Shown: one piece after another, positions 9,376-18,167 of the stretch
Layout: each line of letters starts with the position of its first letter
Numbering within the stretch: position 1 is the stretch's first letter
Assembly: GCF_002362315.1 (NCBI RefSeq)
Contig: NZ_MTZV01000001.1
Span: forward strand, 186,001 to 250,000
Reading direction: 5' to 3'
DNA length: 64,000 bases
From: Paraburkholderia acidicola
GTDB lineage: Bacteria; Pseudomonadota; Gammaproteobacteria; Burkholderiales; Burkholderiaceae
Program-made: the position numbers and the translations under genes
The notes under the pieces: model-generated
Database searches by the model: none
Seen by the model: only the letters and a program-made list of their open reading frames with translations
What the model was told of the DNA's origin: nothing

Positions 9376-12069
9376 TCACTTCACCGCGAAAGCCGCCGAC
9401 GGCGCGAGTGCGGTGTTCGGGTCCTGTCCGTTCCAGGACGCAACCCACGCATCGTTCGCCGTCGACCCCATGACGAAATCGAGTTTTCCGCCAGCACGCA
9501 TTTCATCGTGAGTGATGTACGGACGATGCAACGCGGTGCCATTGAGCGTGACTGACTGCACGAAGCGGTTGTTCGTCGACGGCGGTTCGCCATTCGCTGT
9601 GTGCGCCGTAATGGTGAACGAGTGTGATTGGCCAAACGTCAGCGCGCCGCCGTTAGCAGTGGCATTCGCAACAGGAATGCTGATGGTTGCCTCGGCGAAC
9701 AGGGGCGTGCCGAAGTAGTACACCCCGCCGACGGGATTCAGTGAATAGATACCCATCGCCGAAAGGACGTACCACGCCGACAACTGACCAAAGTCGTCAT
9801 TGCCAGGAATGCCCGACGCCCGTACCCTGCGCGGATCGCCCTGCGCGACCTTCAGACTGGCCGCGCTCAGGTCCGCAGTGTCACGCGCCGTCAGGGTAAG
9901 CGAATACATGTCGTCCATCACGGTACGGACGATAGCTTGCGTTTTCGACGGGCGGCCGACGACATCGTACAGATAGGGAATCTGATTGGCCGGTTCATTG
10001 CCTGCCACGAATTCGCCGATACGGCCAGTCAGATCCGGGAATCCCTGGCCATTGAGAAAACTGAGCGGGTTGTTCGGATCGAACGTCTTGTCGAGTTGCG
10101 CCTCGGCCTGACTCTTGCCGCCGAGCGTGGAGATGAGTCCCGGGAAATCATGGAATACGTTCCACGTATCGATCCATGAGTTCGCCTCGGAATAGTCGGT
10201 CTTTTCCGCGGCAGTAGGATCAAAGTAGTCCGACCAGTTCCCCGAGCTGTCCTTCGGCACCGCGAATATCCAGCCGTTGTATTTGGCCGGGTTGTAGACA
10301 TGTGCGTAGTTGAGGCTTCGTTTCAGATAGCTCTGGTAAACCGACGCATCCTTGCCCGCGGCCTTACCGACTGCAGCAGTAGCCCAGTCGTCGAACGCAT
10401 AGTCCTGCGTCGTCGAAACCGACGCGTTGTCACCGGAGAAAACGTACCCGCTGTTCCGATACTGGTCGAATCCGTGCGCGCTGGCGCCTTGCGTCGTGGT
10501 CAGAGCCGTCCAGATGTCATCGATATTGGCGGACGTGATGCCTTTCAGATAGGCATCGGCGATCATCGGGATCGCTGGGTGGCCTGCCATCGTGAACGTT
10601 TCCGTTTGCGCCAGCGGCCAGACTGGCAATTCGCCCTTCCCGTTCTGCTTGAACTGCGTCAGCAACGACTTCACCCAGCCATCGACGCGCTCCGGCTGAA
10701 CCAGCGTCATCAACGGCGACTGGGCGCGAAACGTATCCCATAGTGAGAATGAAGACGAATAGTCGAACCCGGGATTGGCGTGTTTGCTGGTGGTTGGCGG
10801 ATTGGTGTTGCTGTTGTTGGTCGAATTCATTCCAACATAGCTGCCGTCGGCATTGTTATAAAGCGTCGGCCCCAGCATCGCGTGATAGAGCGAGGTATAG
10901 AACATGGTTCTCTGATCTGCAGTTCCTCCCTTGATCTGGATGCGATTGAGTGCAGTAGCCCATGTGTGTTGAGCGGCGTCTTTTACCTGGTCGAAAGTCT
11001 GCTTACCCACTTCCGCGGCGAGGTTGGCTGCCGCATCGGCCATGCTCGACGGTGAGATACCGACATTGACCGTGACGACTGCACTCGATGCGCCGGCGGC
11101 TTTGACAAAGGTCAGATATGCCGTGTTGCCGTCTACGCTGAACACGACATTGGGATCGAAGGGTTGCGAAAAATGCGCCGTAAAGTAAGTAGGTTTGTTG
11201 ACGGCCCAGTTGTTCGTGATTTGCCAGCCGGCAATCGTCTGGTTGTCGACGATCTGGATCTTGCCGCTTTGCAGTGAGCCTCCAATCGGATTGGCGATAC
11301 TCACGATCATGCTGCTCTTTTGCGTCGTCGCGCTCGGGAAATAGGTATAGCGATGCACGCCTGCATGCGAGGTCGCCGTCATTTCCGCGAGAATCGTGGC
11401 GCCCTGCACGTTCCAGGGCGGGCTCCCCGTCCCCTTCGGAGACACGCGAACGCTGTAGTATCCCGGCGCAGCGCTCTCGTCTGCATGGCTGAACTGCGCG
11501 TTGTAGGTGACCGATGTACCGGCGATCTTCGCCAGAGTCGCTTTGTCGACCGGCGCAAGCGTTGGCAGAAAGCTAACCTCACCGCCCGAACCAATCCCCG
11601 CGCCTGAAAGATGCGTATGCGCGAATCCGGTGATATAGGGATCGTCGTACTGGTAGCCGGAGGTGCGATCCCAGTCGTACTGCAAGGCGCTGGGTCCGCC
11701 AGTCGTATCGGGTCCTAGCTGGACCATGCCAAATGGAACGGTGGCACCGGGATAGATATGCCCGTGCCCGCGAATGCCGCTGCTCCAGTCTGCTGAAATG
11801 TCGAGATTCCCGGTGCCGATCATGGGATCGACGCTCTTAACAACCAGCATCGGATCGACGCTCTGAGCGATCGGCCCGGGAGCGACACTCGCCGGGCTTG
11901 CGTCGTTCACTGGCGTTGCTGCTCCGTTCAAACTCGAGGTGGTCGGTGCCTGGGCGAGTGGCACACTGTTCGCCGATGCGCGTGAGACGGGATTCACGTC
12001 ACCGCCGCATGAGGCAACGCTAACGCAGACTCCTAGCAGCGCGCCCGTCACTTTCCATGTGTTGTGCAT
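9376..12069 (-). CDS. GH92 family alpha-mannosidase lipoprotein (copy 1)
   Basis: Predicted exo-acting, Ca-dependent alpha-1,2-mannosidase of glycoside hydrolase family 92, releasing mannose from high-mannose glycans. The 897-residue chain starts with a lipoprotein signal (lipobox VASC, Cys21, then GGD). Family motifs seen: GHGHIYPGATVPFGMVQLGP near residue 115, the LYHAMLGPTLYNNADGSY region, and the catalytic-domain block GIPGNDDFGQLSAWYVLSAM (general-base aspartates) near the C-terminus. Start supported by ggag 8 nt before ATG. It stands alone, convergent with emrB. A second, diverged GH92 lies at 52-54 kb. Full length for the family. Confidence 0.92.
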   Translation of the reverse strand: MHNTWKVTGALLGVCVSVASCGGDVNPVSRASANSVPLAQAPTTSSLNGAATPVNDASPASVAPGPIAQSVDPMLVVKSVDPMIGTGNLDISADWSSGIRGHGHIYPGATVPFGMVQLGPDTTGGPSALQYDWDRTSGYQYDDPYITGFAHTHLSGAGIGSGGEVSFLPTLAPVDKATLAKIAGTSVTYNAQFSHADESAAPGYYSVRVSPKGTGSPPWNVQGATILAEMTATSHAGVHRYTYFPSATTQKSSMIVSIANPIGGSLQSGKIQIVDNQTIAGWQITNNWAVNKPTYFTAHFSQPFDPNVVFSVDGNTAYLTFVKAAGASSAVVTVNVGISPSSMADAAANLAAEVGKQTFDQVKDAAQHTWATALNRIQIKGGTADQRTMFYTSLYHAMLGPTLYNNADGSYVGMNSTNNSNTNPPTTSKHANPGFDYSSSFSLWDTFRAQSPLMTLVQPERVDGWVKSLLTQFKQNGKGELPVWPLAQTETFTMAGHPAIPMIADAYLKGITSANIDDIWTALTTTQGASAHGFDQYRNSGYVFSGDNASVSTTQDYAFDDWATAAVGKAAGKDASVYQSYLKRSLNYAHVYNPAKYNGWIFAVPKDSSGNWSDYFDPTAAEKTDYSEANSWIDTWNVFHDFPGLISTLGGKSQAEAQLDKTFDPNNPLSFLNGQGFPDLTGRIGEFVAGNEPANQIPYLYDVVGRPSKTQAIVRTVMDDMYSLTLTARDTADLSAASLKVAQGDPRRVRASGIPGNDDFGQLSAWYVLSAMGIYSLNPVGGVYYFGTPLFAEATISIPVANATANGGALTFGQSHSFTITAHTANGEPPSTNNRFVQSVTLNGTALHRPYITHDEMRAGGKLDFVMGSTANDAWVASWNGQDPNTALAPSAAFAVK

Positions 12070-12458
12070 AATTCTCGCTCCGTGAAACCGTCGCTATCTT
12101 TTTTCTCCCGTGCCCGGGCTGTTTACTGTTGAAAAAGATAGTGCGTCTATTGCTTCAATTGACCGGCGACTGACCATTCGCTCAGACGTCCGTAGCATTT
12201 ATCCAGAGGCGAGAATGTCTGAATAAACGCAGGCCTGCCACGGGAGACTTCCCCAATTTTTAGTGTGTTTAGATAAACATGGGATTGATTGGCACAATCA
12301 GACTAGCGACGTCAGGGCGATCCGATCGCTAGCACGTAGGAATCCTGCTGATGAGATCAGCAGCTTCGGTGAAGATGTGGCAGATTTCTAGCGAATCCTG
12401 GCCGCGTCCCGCTATCGTTCGATATGCACAATGAGTTGCGAACGATAGCGTGCGCGTT
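12070..12458. other. Intergenic region upstream of GH92 copy 1
   Basis: No gene is supported here; the one open frame (12329-12625, minus) overlaps the VOC gene and lacks family features. It should hold the GH92 promoter. It contains a perfect 14-bp palindrome TGTTTA-GA-TAAACA (12266-12279) and a second short dyad TGATTG-N3-CAATCA (12286-12300). Confidence 0.5.
12266..12279. promoter_or_regulatory. Palindrome TGTTTAGATAAACA upstream of GH92
   Basis: Perfect 14-bp palindrome about 200 bp upstream of the GH92 start. Its GTTTAG half-site resembles the GTTTAGC half-sites seen twice upstream of the second GH92 gene (54378-54433), though the spacing differs. Operator role is inference. Confidence 0.35.
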
Positions 12459-12872
12459 TCACTGCCGTGGATCGAAATCAAACTCGAGCCGGATACCACC
12501 CGGCTCATACACCATCGTGTGCCGCTTCGGCCCCTGCCGCAGATTCTCCGGAGCAAACTCGACCACAACCCCAGGCCATGTCGATACGCGCCTGAAAATT
12601 TCTTCGAGCGCTTCTTCGCTGCCAACCTTCATCGCCAGATGATGCAGACCGACGTTGGTTTTACGATCGAACTCGACACGCCCCTGCTGGTTCTGTACTT
12701 CCCATAGCGTCAGCACGGTGTGCCCGTCCGACACGAAAGCCGCCGGGTACTCGGGTCGTTCTCCAACCTGATTCCAGCCGAGGCAATCGACAAAGAAATC
12801 GCGCGTGGCCTTCAGATCGCGAACCGTCAGTCCGATATGGTCGACGCCTAGTGTCAGTGGTGTGTTCGTCAT
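12459..12872 (-). CDS. VOC superfamily (glyoxalase/bleomycin-resistance fold) protein
   Basis: A 137-residue single-domain VOC protein with both beta-alpha-beta-beta-beta units. Likely metal ligands are His in VDHIGLTV near the N-terminus, His in GLHHLAMKV mid-chain, and Glu in GIRLEFDFD near the C-terminus. Such proteins are dioxygenases, isomerases, glyoxalases or thiol transferases; the reaction cannot be read from sequence. It is the last gene of a same-strand run (tautomerase, SDR, MFS, nitronate monooxygenase, VOC) and starts 72 bp after the monooxygenase stop, with gaga upstream. Confidence 0.87.
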   Translation of the reverse strand: MTNTPLTLGVDHIGLTVRDLKATRDFFVDCLGWNQVGERPEYPAAFVSDGHTVLTLWEVQNQQGRVEFDRKTNVGLHHLAMKVGSEEALEEIFRRVSTWPGVVVEFAPENLRQGPKRHTMVYEPGGIRLEFDFDPRQ

Positions 12873-12944
12873 GGTGGGTATCTCACGAGATGTTCGAGGT
12901 TGCAGTCGACCTGCTCTCTTCCGCGCAGATCGTCCCTGGTGCCA

Positions 12945-14015
12945 TTAACGTTCCGACAGTTCGGCGATCAATGCGGCCATCAGTTTTCCGGCGGACATGG
13001 CTCGGGCCAGCGGCGCACCCTGCCCCGCCCATTGAGCGCCGTAACCGAATTCTCCATCCGCCTTGCCAGCAGCATTCAGCGCTTTACCTGCGTCGTAGAC
13101 GATTGGGTAAGCGGGAACGTCGTTTGGCGCCACGTTTTCTCCAAACGCGGTGAAGCGGTTGGCAAGGCACCGGGCGGGTCTTCCAGAAATGACCCGCGTC
13201 ATCACCGTGTGGTGCGCCGCGCTACTGAACAGCGCAGCCCGGTATCCCGCGTCGGCGCTGGATTCGTCCGTACCGACGAACGCCGTACCGAGTTGCGCCG
13301 CGCTCGCGCCAAGCCGCAGCGCCGCGGCGATACCGGCACCGTCCATGATGCCGCCGGCGGCGATCACGGGCACATCGAGTTCGCGCGCAAGAATCCGCAC
13401 GAGCGCCATCGTCCCCAGCTGCTCGTCGGCGCCATCCGGGTCGACCATCCCACGGTGGCCTCCTGCTTCATAACCTTGAGCGACGACAGCATGTACGCCA
13501 GCCGCCACCGCGAGACGCGCATCACGAAGATTCGTTGCAGAACCGAGCAGCACGATGCCCGCTTCGCGCAATGCCTGAATCCATTCACGCGACGGCACAC
13601 CGAAATGAAAACTCACGACTTTGGGCCGTGTATCGAGCAGGACCTTGAACATCTCCTCGTCGACAATGAAGCTCTTGTAGATCTCGCGTATCGCGGTGGG
13701 AGGCTCCGCCTTCACCCGTTCGAATTCCGGACGCAACCGCTCGAGCCACGCGGCCTCGCGTATCGCATCGGCCTTCGCCGGTTGATGGCAAAACATATTG
13801 ACGTGCAACGAGCGGCTGGAACGTTCGCGCACCGCGGCGATCAATTCGCGGGCGTTCGCTGGCGTCGCCGCGCCCAGGCCGAGCGAACCGAGTCCGCCGG
13901 CATTCGATACCGCCGCCACCATCGCGGGCGTCGCTATCCCGGCCATCGGCGCCTGGATGATCGGCCATTCAATATCGAGTAGTTCGAGTAGCGATTGCGA
14001 CGATGAAGATGCCAT
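12945..14015 (-). CDS. Nitronate monooxygenase (NPD/NMO family, FMN TIM barrel)
   Basis: Flavin enzyme oxidising alkyl nitronates such as propionate-3-nitronate; 356 residues. Family features: IEWPIIQAPMAGIATPAMVAA at the N-terminus, the NVFCHQP-like loop (here HVNMFCHQPAK), the VVAQGYEAGGHRG phosphate loop, and PVIAAGGIMDGAGIAAAL followed by LGTAFVGTDES. The start has aggag 7 nt upstream. Gap to the upstream MFS gene is 36 bp, so co-transcription is likely. Some family members are enoyl-ACP-reductase-like; the AGGHRG loop fits NMO better. Confidence 0.9.
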   Translation of the reverse strand: MASSSSQSLLELLDIEWPIIQAPMAGIATPAMVAAVSNAGGLGSLGLGAATPANARELIAAVRERSSRSLHVNMFCHQPAKADAIREAAWLERLRPEFERVKAEPPTAIREIYKSFIVDEEMFKVLLDTRPKVVSFHFGVPSREWIQALREAGIVLLGSATNLRDARLAVAAGVHAVVAQGYEAGGHRGMVDPDGADEQLGTMALVRILARELDVPVIAAGGIMDGAGIAAALRLGASAAQLGTAFVGTDESSADAGYRAALFSSAAHHTVMTRVISGRPARCLANRFTAFGENVAPNDVPAYPIVYDAGKALNAAGKADGEFGYGAQWAGQGAPLARAMSAGKLMAALIAELSER

Positions 14016-14051
14016 GACAAAGCTCCTGAATATCTATCGTTTACTTAGTGC

Positions 14052-15317
14052 TTACCTGGCGCTGCGCGACTGAACCCACTGATTCAACACCGCACACAGC
14101 ACGAGAAGTGAACCGGTCACAAAGAACACCTGATGCAGGCCGACATGCGCACCGATCTGTCCGCCGATCAACGGCCCGACAACCTGCCCGGTGAACTGGG
14201 CCGACTGCAAATACCCGAGTGCCTTGCCCGTACTGCGTTCAGGCACCGTCTGCCGCATCAGCTTCGCGATCGCGGGAAGCAGCCCGGCGATCGTCATGCC
14301 CATCAGCCCGCGCAACGCGGCGAGTTGCCACCAGTGTGTCACGAATGCCTGCGGCACCATCACGAGTCCGGTTGCGAGCAGACAGCCGATGATCACCTTC
14401 CAGCTACCAACCCGGTCCGCCAGCGCGCCGAGCCGCGCGGCGGTCAACAGGCTGCCGAATGCCGAAGCAGCCATCACGATGCCCGCGGTGCGTGCAACGT
14501 GGTCGTTCGCCACGCCGAGTTGCCCGATGAACACCGTGATGATCGGCTCGATCGACATGTTGGCGAGCAGCACCATCATCGCGGTCACCAGCAGCGCGCC
14601 GATCCGGCTGCGATCGGCTGCGGGCATCGGTGCGGTTGTCTTGGGCGCCTTGCTCTTCGCATCGGATTCGCGGTCGAAGTCTTCGCGAATCAGAAGGATC
14701 GTCGCCGCGGCGGCCACGGCAATCATCGCACCGCCGACAAAAAATGTTCCGCGAATCCCGACCCACGTGGGCAGAAATCCGCCGACCAGCGGCCCAACGA
14801 GGTTACCGGTCAACGCACCCGTCGACAGTATGCCAAGCGCCCAGCCGGCGCGCTCGCGTGGCGCCTGCGTGCCGATCATTACGATCGCCGCCGATGCGTA
14901 TCCGCCGACCAGACCCGCAGCGAGCCGCAGCACGACCAGTTCGACGACGTTGTGCGCGACCCCGATCAGCGACATCACGATCGCCATGCCGATAGCTGCG
15001 CGAATCAGCATCGGTTTGCGTCCATAGCGATCGGCGAGATGCCCCCAGACGGGTGCCGTGATCGCGGTGCCAAAGAACGTCGCGCCAAACGCCACACCCG
15101 ACCACTGGATCACGGCGGACGGCGACGTCACGCCGAGTTGCTGCACATACAACGGCAGGAACGGCAGCAGCATGCTGAGACTAACCAGCGTCGTGAACGA
15201 GCCGAATACGCAGACCGCGAGATTGCGGCGCCAGTGCGTGACGTTGCGCTCCGCATAACCGGGTCGACTGGCAGGAGTACCTATGCCGTGTATGGGTGGA
15301 TCGACTGGAGTGGACAT
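14052..15317 (-). CDS. MFS transporter, DHA1-type multidrug exporter
   Basis: Twelve-helix major facilitator protein, 421 residues, with the loop 2-3 motif GHLADRYGRKPMLIRA and motif C-like GALTGNLVGPLVGGFLPTW, as in proton antiporters of the TetA/MdtG kind. The first about 30 residues are hydrophilic. Start supported by aagg 8 nt before ATG. It lies between the SDR gene (45-bp gap) and the nitronate monooxygenase gene, so it may export the compound the neighbouring enzymes act on, or its product (inference). Confidence 0.9.
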   Translation of the reverse strand: MSTPVDPPIHGIGTPASRPGYAERNVTHWRRNLAVCVFGSFTTLVSLSMLLPFLPLYVQQLGVTSPSAVIQWSGVAFGATFFGTAITAPVWGHLADRYGRKPMLIRAAIGMAIVMSLIGVAHNVVELVVLRLAAGLVGGYASAAIVMIGTQAPRERAGWALGILSTGALTGNLVGPLVGGFLPTWVGIRGTFFVGGAMIAVAAAATILLIREDFDRESDAKSKAPKTTAPMPAADRSRIGALLVTAMMVLLANMSIEPIITVFIGQLGVANDHVARTAGIVMAASAFGSLLTAARLGALADRVGSWKVIIGCLLATGLVMVPQAFVTHWWQLAALRGLMGMTIAGLLPAIAKLMRQTVPERSTGKALGYLQSAQFTGQVVGPLIGGQIGAHVGLHQVFFVTGSLLVLCAVLNQWVQSRSAR

Positions 15318-15362
15318 GTCTTTTACCTTGCCGACTGGAAAGCAATGGCTATCGAGTGCGAA

Positions 15363-16205
15363 TTACGTGAAATCGGTCGAGCGGGACAGCGGCTCCCACG
15401 CCTTGATCTCGTTGCCGAGCGCGCGTAGTCGCGCCTTGACCCGTTGCAACGCATCGCTACCGAGCAACAGATGCGTGGGCGGATCGTCGGATTCGACGAT
15501 CTCGAGCAGCACCTTCGCCGCTCGCACCGGATCGCCGTTCTGTTGGCCGCTGTATTGCCGGCGACGTTCGCGCACCGGATCGAACACCGCGTCATAGTCC
15601 GCGATGAAACGTCCCGAGCGCACCATCGAACGCCCGGCCCATTCGGTGCGAAACGAACCCGGTGCGATCGCCGTCACCTTGATGCCCAGTCCTTCGACTT
15701 CGGCGCTGAGCGCTTCGCTGATGCCTTCCAGCGCAAACTTGCTGCCGCTGTAGAACGAGATGCCAGGCATGCTGATATAGCCCGCCATCGAGGTGATGTT
15801 GATGATGTGACCACTGCGCCGCTCGCGCATCGTCGGCAGCACGGCCTTGATCATCGCAACCGCACCAAACACATTGACCTCGAACTGACGGATCAACTCG
15901 GTCATCGGCGACTCTTCGAGGATGCCTTCGTGACCGTAGCCCGCATTGTTGACGAGCACATCGATCGGACCGATCTCCGCTTCGATCTGGCGCACCATCG
16001 GCTCGATCGCCTCGAAACGCGTGACGTCGATGATCACGGCTTTCGCGCGCTCCCGGTGCAGCGCTTCGAACTCGATCCGGTCGTCCTCGCGGCGCACCGT
16101 GCCGACCACCATGTGTCCCGCTGCCAATGCCGCTTCGGCGAAGGCCCGACCGAAACCGGCGCTGGCGCCGGTGATCAGAAAGGTTTTCCTGTTGGACTCG
16201 TTCAT
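15363..16205 (-). CDS. Short-chain dehydrogenase/reductase (classical SDR)
   Basis: NAD(P)-dependent oxidoreductase, 280 residues. TGASAGFGRAFAEA is the Rossmann glycine motif, NNAGYGHEG the structural motif, and YSGSKFALEG gives the catalytic Tyr-X3-Lys, with the upstream Ser in the INITSMAGYIS strand. VRREDD after beta-2 suggests NADP preference. ATG 16205 is chosen because gggag lies 7 nt upstream; an in-frame start at 16265 lacks this. It is the second gene of a five-gene run opposite a LysR regulator. Confidence 0.92.
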   Translation of the reverse strand: MNESNRKTFLITGASAGFGRAFAEAALAAGHMVVGTVRREDDRIEFEALHRERAKAVIIDVTRFEAIEPMVRQIEAEIGPIDVLVNNAGYGHEGILEESPMTELIRQFEVNVFGAVAMIKAVLPTMRERRSGHIINITSMAGYISMPGISFYSGSKFALEGISEALSAEVEGLGIKVTAIAPGSFRTEWAGRSMVRSGRFIADYDAVFDPVRERRRQYSGQQNGDPVRAAKVLLEIVESDDPPTHLLLGSDALQRVKARLRALGNEIKAWEPLSRSTDFT

Positions 16206-16286
16206 GGCGTACTCCCGGTTGCTGCGCGATTGCTTGGTTAGATGCGGTGTTTCCCGGGAGGCCACTCCCGGGCCTTGGCCCGCATG

Positions 16287-16493
16287 CTAGCCAGCCTGTT
16301 CCTTGCGAATAGCAGTCGTCGTCCGGCCGCCGAAACCCCAGTTATCCGTATCGACTTCCTCGATCACGATGTGGGTCCACTCAGGCGGTTTGTGCAACAC
16401 ACGTTCGAGCGTATCGGTAACTTCCTTGATGACCTGGGCCTTCTGCTCCGCGGTAACCCCTTCGCGGGTGATACGAATGCTGACGAATGGCAT
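16287..16493 (-). CDS. 4-oxalocrotonate tautomerase family protein
   Basis: Small 68-residue tautomerase-fold protein starting MPFVSIRITREG: after Met removal the N-terminal Pro is the catalytic base typical of the family. The C-terminal HIVIEEVDTDNWGFGG segment matches the family's second half. The length is right for a 4-OT monomer (hexameric). A much longer in-frame start at 16613 was rejected because it would bury the catalytic Pro; ggag lies 8 nt before ATG 16493. First gene of the run, divergent from lysR. Confidence 0.93.
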   Translation of the reverse strand: MPFVSIRITREGVTAEQKAQVIKEVTDTLERVLHKPPEWTHIVIEEVDTDNWGFGGRTTTAIRKEQAG

Positions 16494-16690
16494 GACTCGA
16501 CTCCGTTCGGTTGTTTCCGCTGTTTGAGCCGGATGGATTCTGAAACGCGCACGTGACTGCTTGAGATGAATTCTATTGATACCGATGGAACCGATAAACG
16601 GGTGTTGGTACACTTCTCTTGATACATGGTGTAAAGAGTGCCCTCAACCCTGACGCAGCCTGACGCGGCCTGGCGCCTTTCCTGAGAGTC

Positions 16691-17686
16691 ATGAAACGAT
16701 ATTTCGACGATCTCCAGCTCGGAAGCATCGAGTTGTTCTGCCTTGCCGCGGAAACGGGCAGCTTCACGTCCGCGGCCCTCGCCGGTGGGGTCACGCCTGC
16801 GGCGGTCAGCCGATCGATCGCGCGGCTCGAAAAGCGCCTCGGCGTACGGCTCTTCGTGCGCTCGACCCGCAGCATCCGGCTCACCGAGAGCGGCAAGTCC
16901 TACTACGAGGAATGCAGCCAGGCGCTGAACCAGCTTGTCGAAGCAGAGCGCAACGTCACAGGCGAACAGGCACAACCGGGCGGTACGCTGCGCATCACTG
17001 CGCCGACCACCTACGGCCATCACCGCCTGCTGCCGATGTTGCCCGCCTTCCGTGCGAAGTACCCATTGATCAAGCTCGAAGTGCACGTGGGCAACCGCAA
17101 CGTCGATCTGCATGACGAGAACTACGACCTCGCCATTCGTGTGCGCGCACAACCTGATTCGACGATGATCGTGCGCCTGCTCGAAGATGCGCCGCTGGTG
17201 ATGGTGGCGAGCCCCGCCTACCTGAAGCGTGCGGGTGTGCCGCGTACGCTCGCCGAACTCGAACAGCACGAGTGCATCCAGTTCGATCTGCCCAGCAGCG
17301 GGCGGCGGATTTCATGGCTGTTCAACGAGGATGGGCACGAGAAGGAAATGTCGTTGAACGGCAACTATTCGTGCTCGGAAGATGTGCTCGCCGGTGTGAC
17401 GCTCGCGAAGGCTGGCGCCGGGTTGTTTCAGGCGTACCGGTTCGTCGTCGAGAAGGATCTGGCCGATGGGACGCTGATCGAGGTGCTGCAGCCGTTTGGA
17501 GGCCGCTCGCGGCCTTATAGCCTGCTCTACCCTCACGGGCGTTTATTGCCGCTGCGTGTGCGGGCGTTTATTGATTTCCTGATGGAAGAGATTGGGCGTT
17601 TGCAGGCGGAGACGGGTGTTTCTCTGGTCAAGGCGAGGCGTGCGAAACCGGCGACGCCGGCGAAGGTGGCAGCTTCGCGCCGCTAG
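16691..17686 (+). CDS. LysR family transcriptional regulator
   Basis: The 331-residue LTTR has an N-terminal winged helix (ELFCLAAETGSFTSAALAGG, then AVSRSIARLEKRLGVRLFVR) and a C-terminal periplasmic-binding-like effector domain beginning near GGTLRITAPTTYGHHRLLP. It belongs to the CrgA-like group often found opposite SDR and efflux genes. It is divergent from the tautomerase-led operon across a 197-bp gap, so it most likely controls that operon. The intergenic region holds a TACAC-N15-GTGTA dyad near 16611-16635, a weak LysR-box candidate. Effector unknown. Confidence 0.92.
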   Translation: MKRYFDDLQLGSIELFCLAAETGSFTSAALAGGVTPAAVSRSIARLEKRLGVRLFVRSTRSIRLTESGKSYYEECSQALNQLVEAERNVTGEQAQPGGTLRITAPTTYGHHRLLPMLPAFRAKYPLIKLEVHVGNRNVDLHDENYDLAIRVRAQPDSTMIVRLLEDAPLVMVASPAYLKRAGVPRTLAELEQHECIQFDLPSSGRRISWLFNEDGHEKEMSLNGNYSCSEDVLAGVTLAKAGAGLFQAYRFVVEKDLADGTLIEVLQPFGGRSRPYSLLYPHGRLLPLRVRAFIDFLMEEIGRLQAETGVSLVKARRAKPATPAKVAASRR

Positions 17687-17758
17687 CTGGCTTCTTGCCT
17701 GCTGGTTCTACATGGACGGGGTGTCGGTGCCTGACGATTTTGCCCATGCATCCCCGCA

Positions 17759-17779
17759 CGAGTCACGTAACGTGACTCG
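17759..17779. repeat. Perfect 21-bp inverted repeat at the 3' end of the small membrane protein gene
   Basis: CGAGTCACGT and ACGTGACTCG are perfect 10-bp arms around one A. It lies 70 bp after the lysR stop and overlaps the stop codon of the opposing gene. As RNA it would give a 9-bp stem with a 3-nt loop. Neither strand has a T tract, so it is a weak terminator or a protein-binding site. Confidence 0.5.
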
Positions 17780-18116
17780 TTAAACTGACAATCCAGTGAA
17801 AAACCGTCGCACCCACTACATAAAGTCCACAGGCAACCACCAGGGCTCGTAAGAATGGCTTTGAGGTATCGTCACTTGAGAAGCCCTGGATAGTCAGTCC
17901 AACGCCCAGAAACAGTTGAGACCACGACGTCGAGACGGCGTCTCTATGCCACGGAATCATGGGTGAACAAAAAATCGACATCAGAAACAAAACCGCGATA
18001 ACCACATTCCAGACATTCGACGTTCTTATCATAGGCTGTCTGACCGAATTGAAGAGGCGCTGGTCGACCAGCCACCGTTTGATCGTGCTGTGGCGTGCAA
18101 TCGCCACGCGCAGCAT
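17763..18116 (-). CDS. Small hypothetical membrane protein
   Basis: No family recognised. The 117-residue chain has three hydrophobic stretches suited to membrane helices: about residues 34-56 (VWNVVIAVLFLMSIFCSPMI), 66-80 and 91-110 (LRALVVACGLYVVGATVFHW). It is a little less GC-rich than its neighbours. ATG at 18032 (residue 29) is an alternative start, since the first 28 residues are hydrophilic. It lies between a convergent lysR and the downstream end of the S15 peptidase gene. Coding status is moderately sure because of the coherent topology. Confidence 0.45.
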   Translation of the reverse strand: MLRVAIARHSTIKRWLVDQRLFNSVRQPMIRTSNVWNVVIAVLFLMSIFCSPMIPWHRDAVSTSWSQLFLGVGLTIQGFSSDDTSKPFLRALVVACGLYVVGATVFHWIVSLTSHVT

Positions 18117-18167
18117 TCAGAAGGGAACCGCGCCTCCGCGCGGCCCCCTCACCACACCCTACCAACC

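Noticed and set aside
12329-12625. A 98-codon minus-strand frame overlapping the VOC gene
   Set aside because: Wrong frame relative to the VOC fold and no recognisable feature.
14133-15428. Plus-strand open frame (431 codons) opposite the MFS gene
   Set aside because: His/Arg/Gln-rich antisense shadow; the minus frame is a 12-helix transporter.
16494-16613. Upstream in-frame extension of the tautomerase gene
   Set aside because: It would bury the catalytic N-terminal Pro; ggag before ATG 16493 supports the short form.
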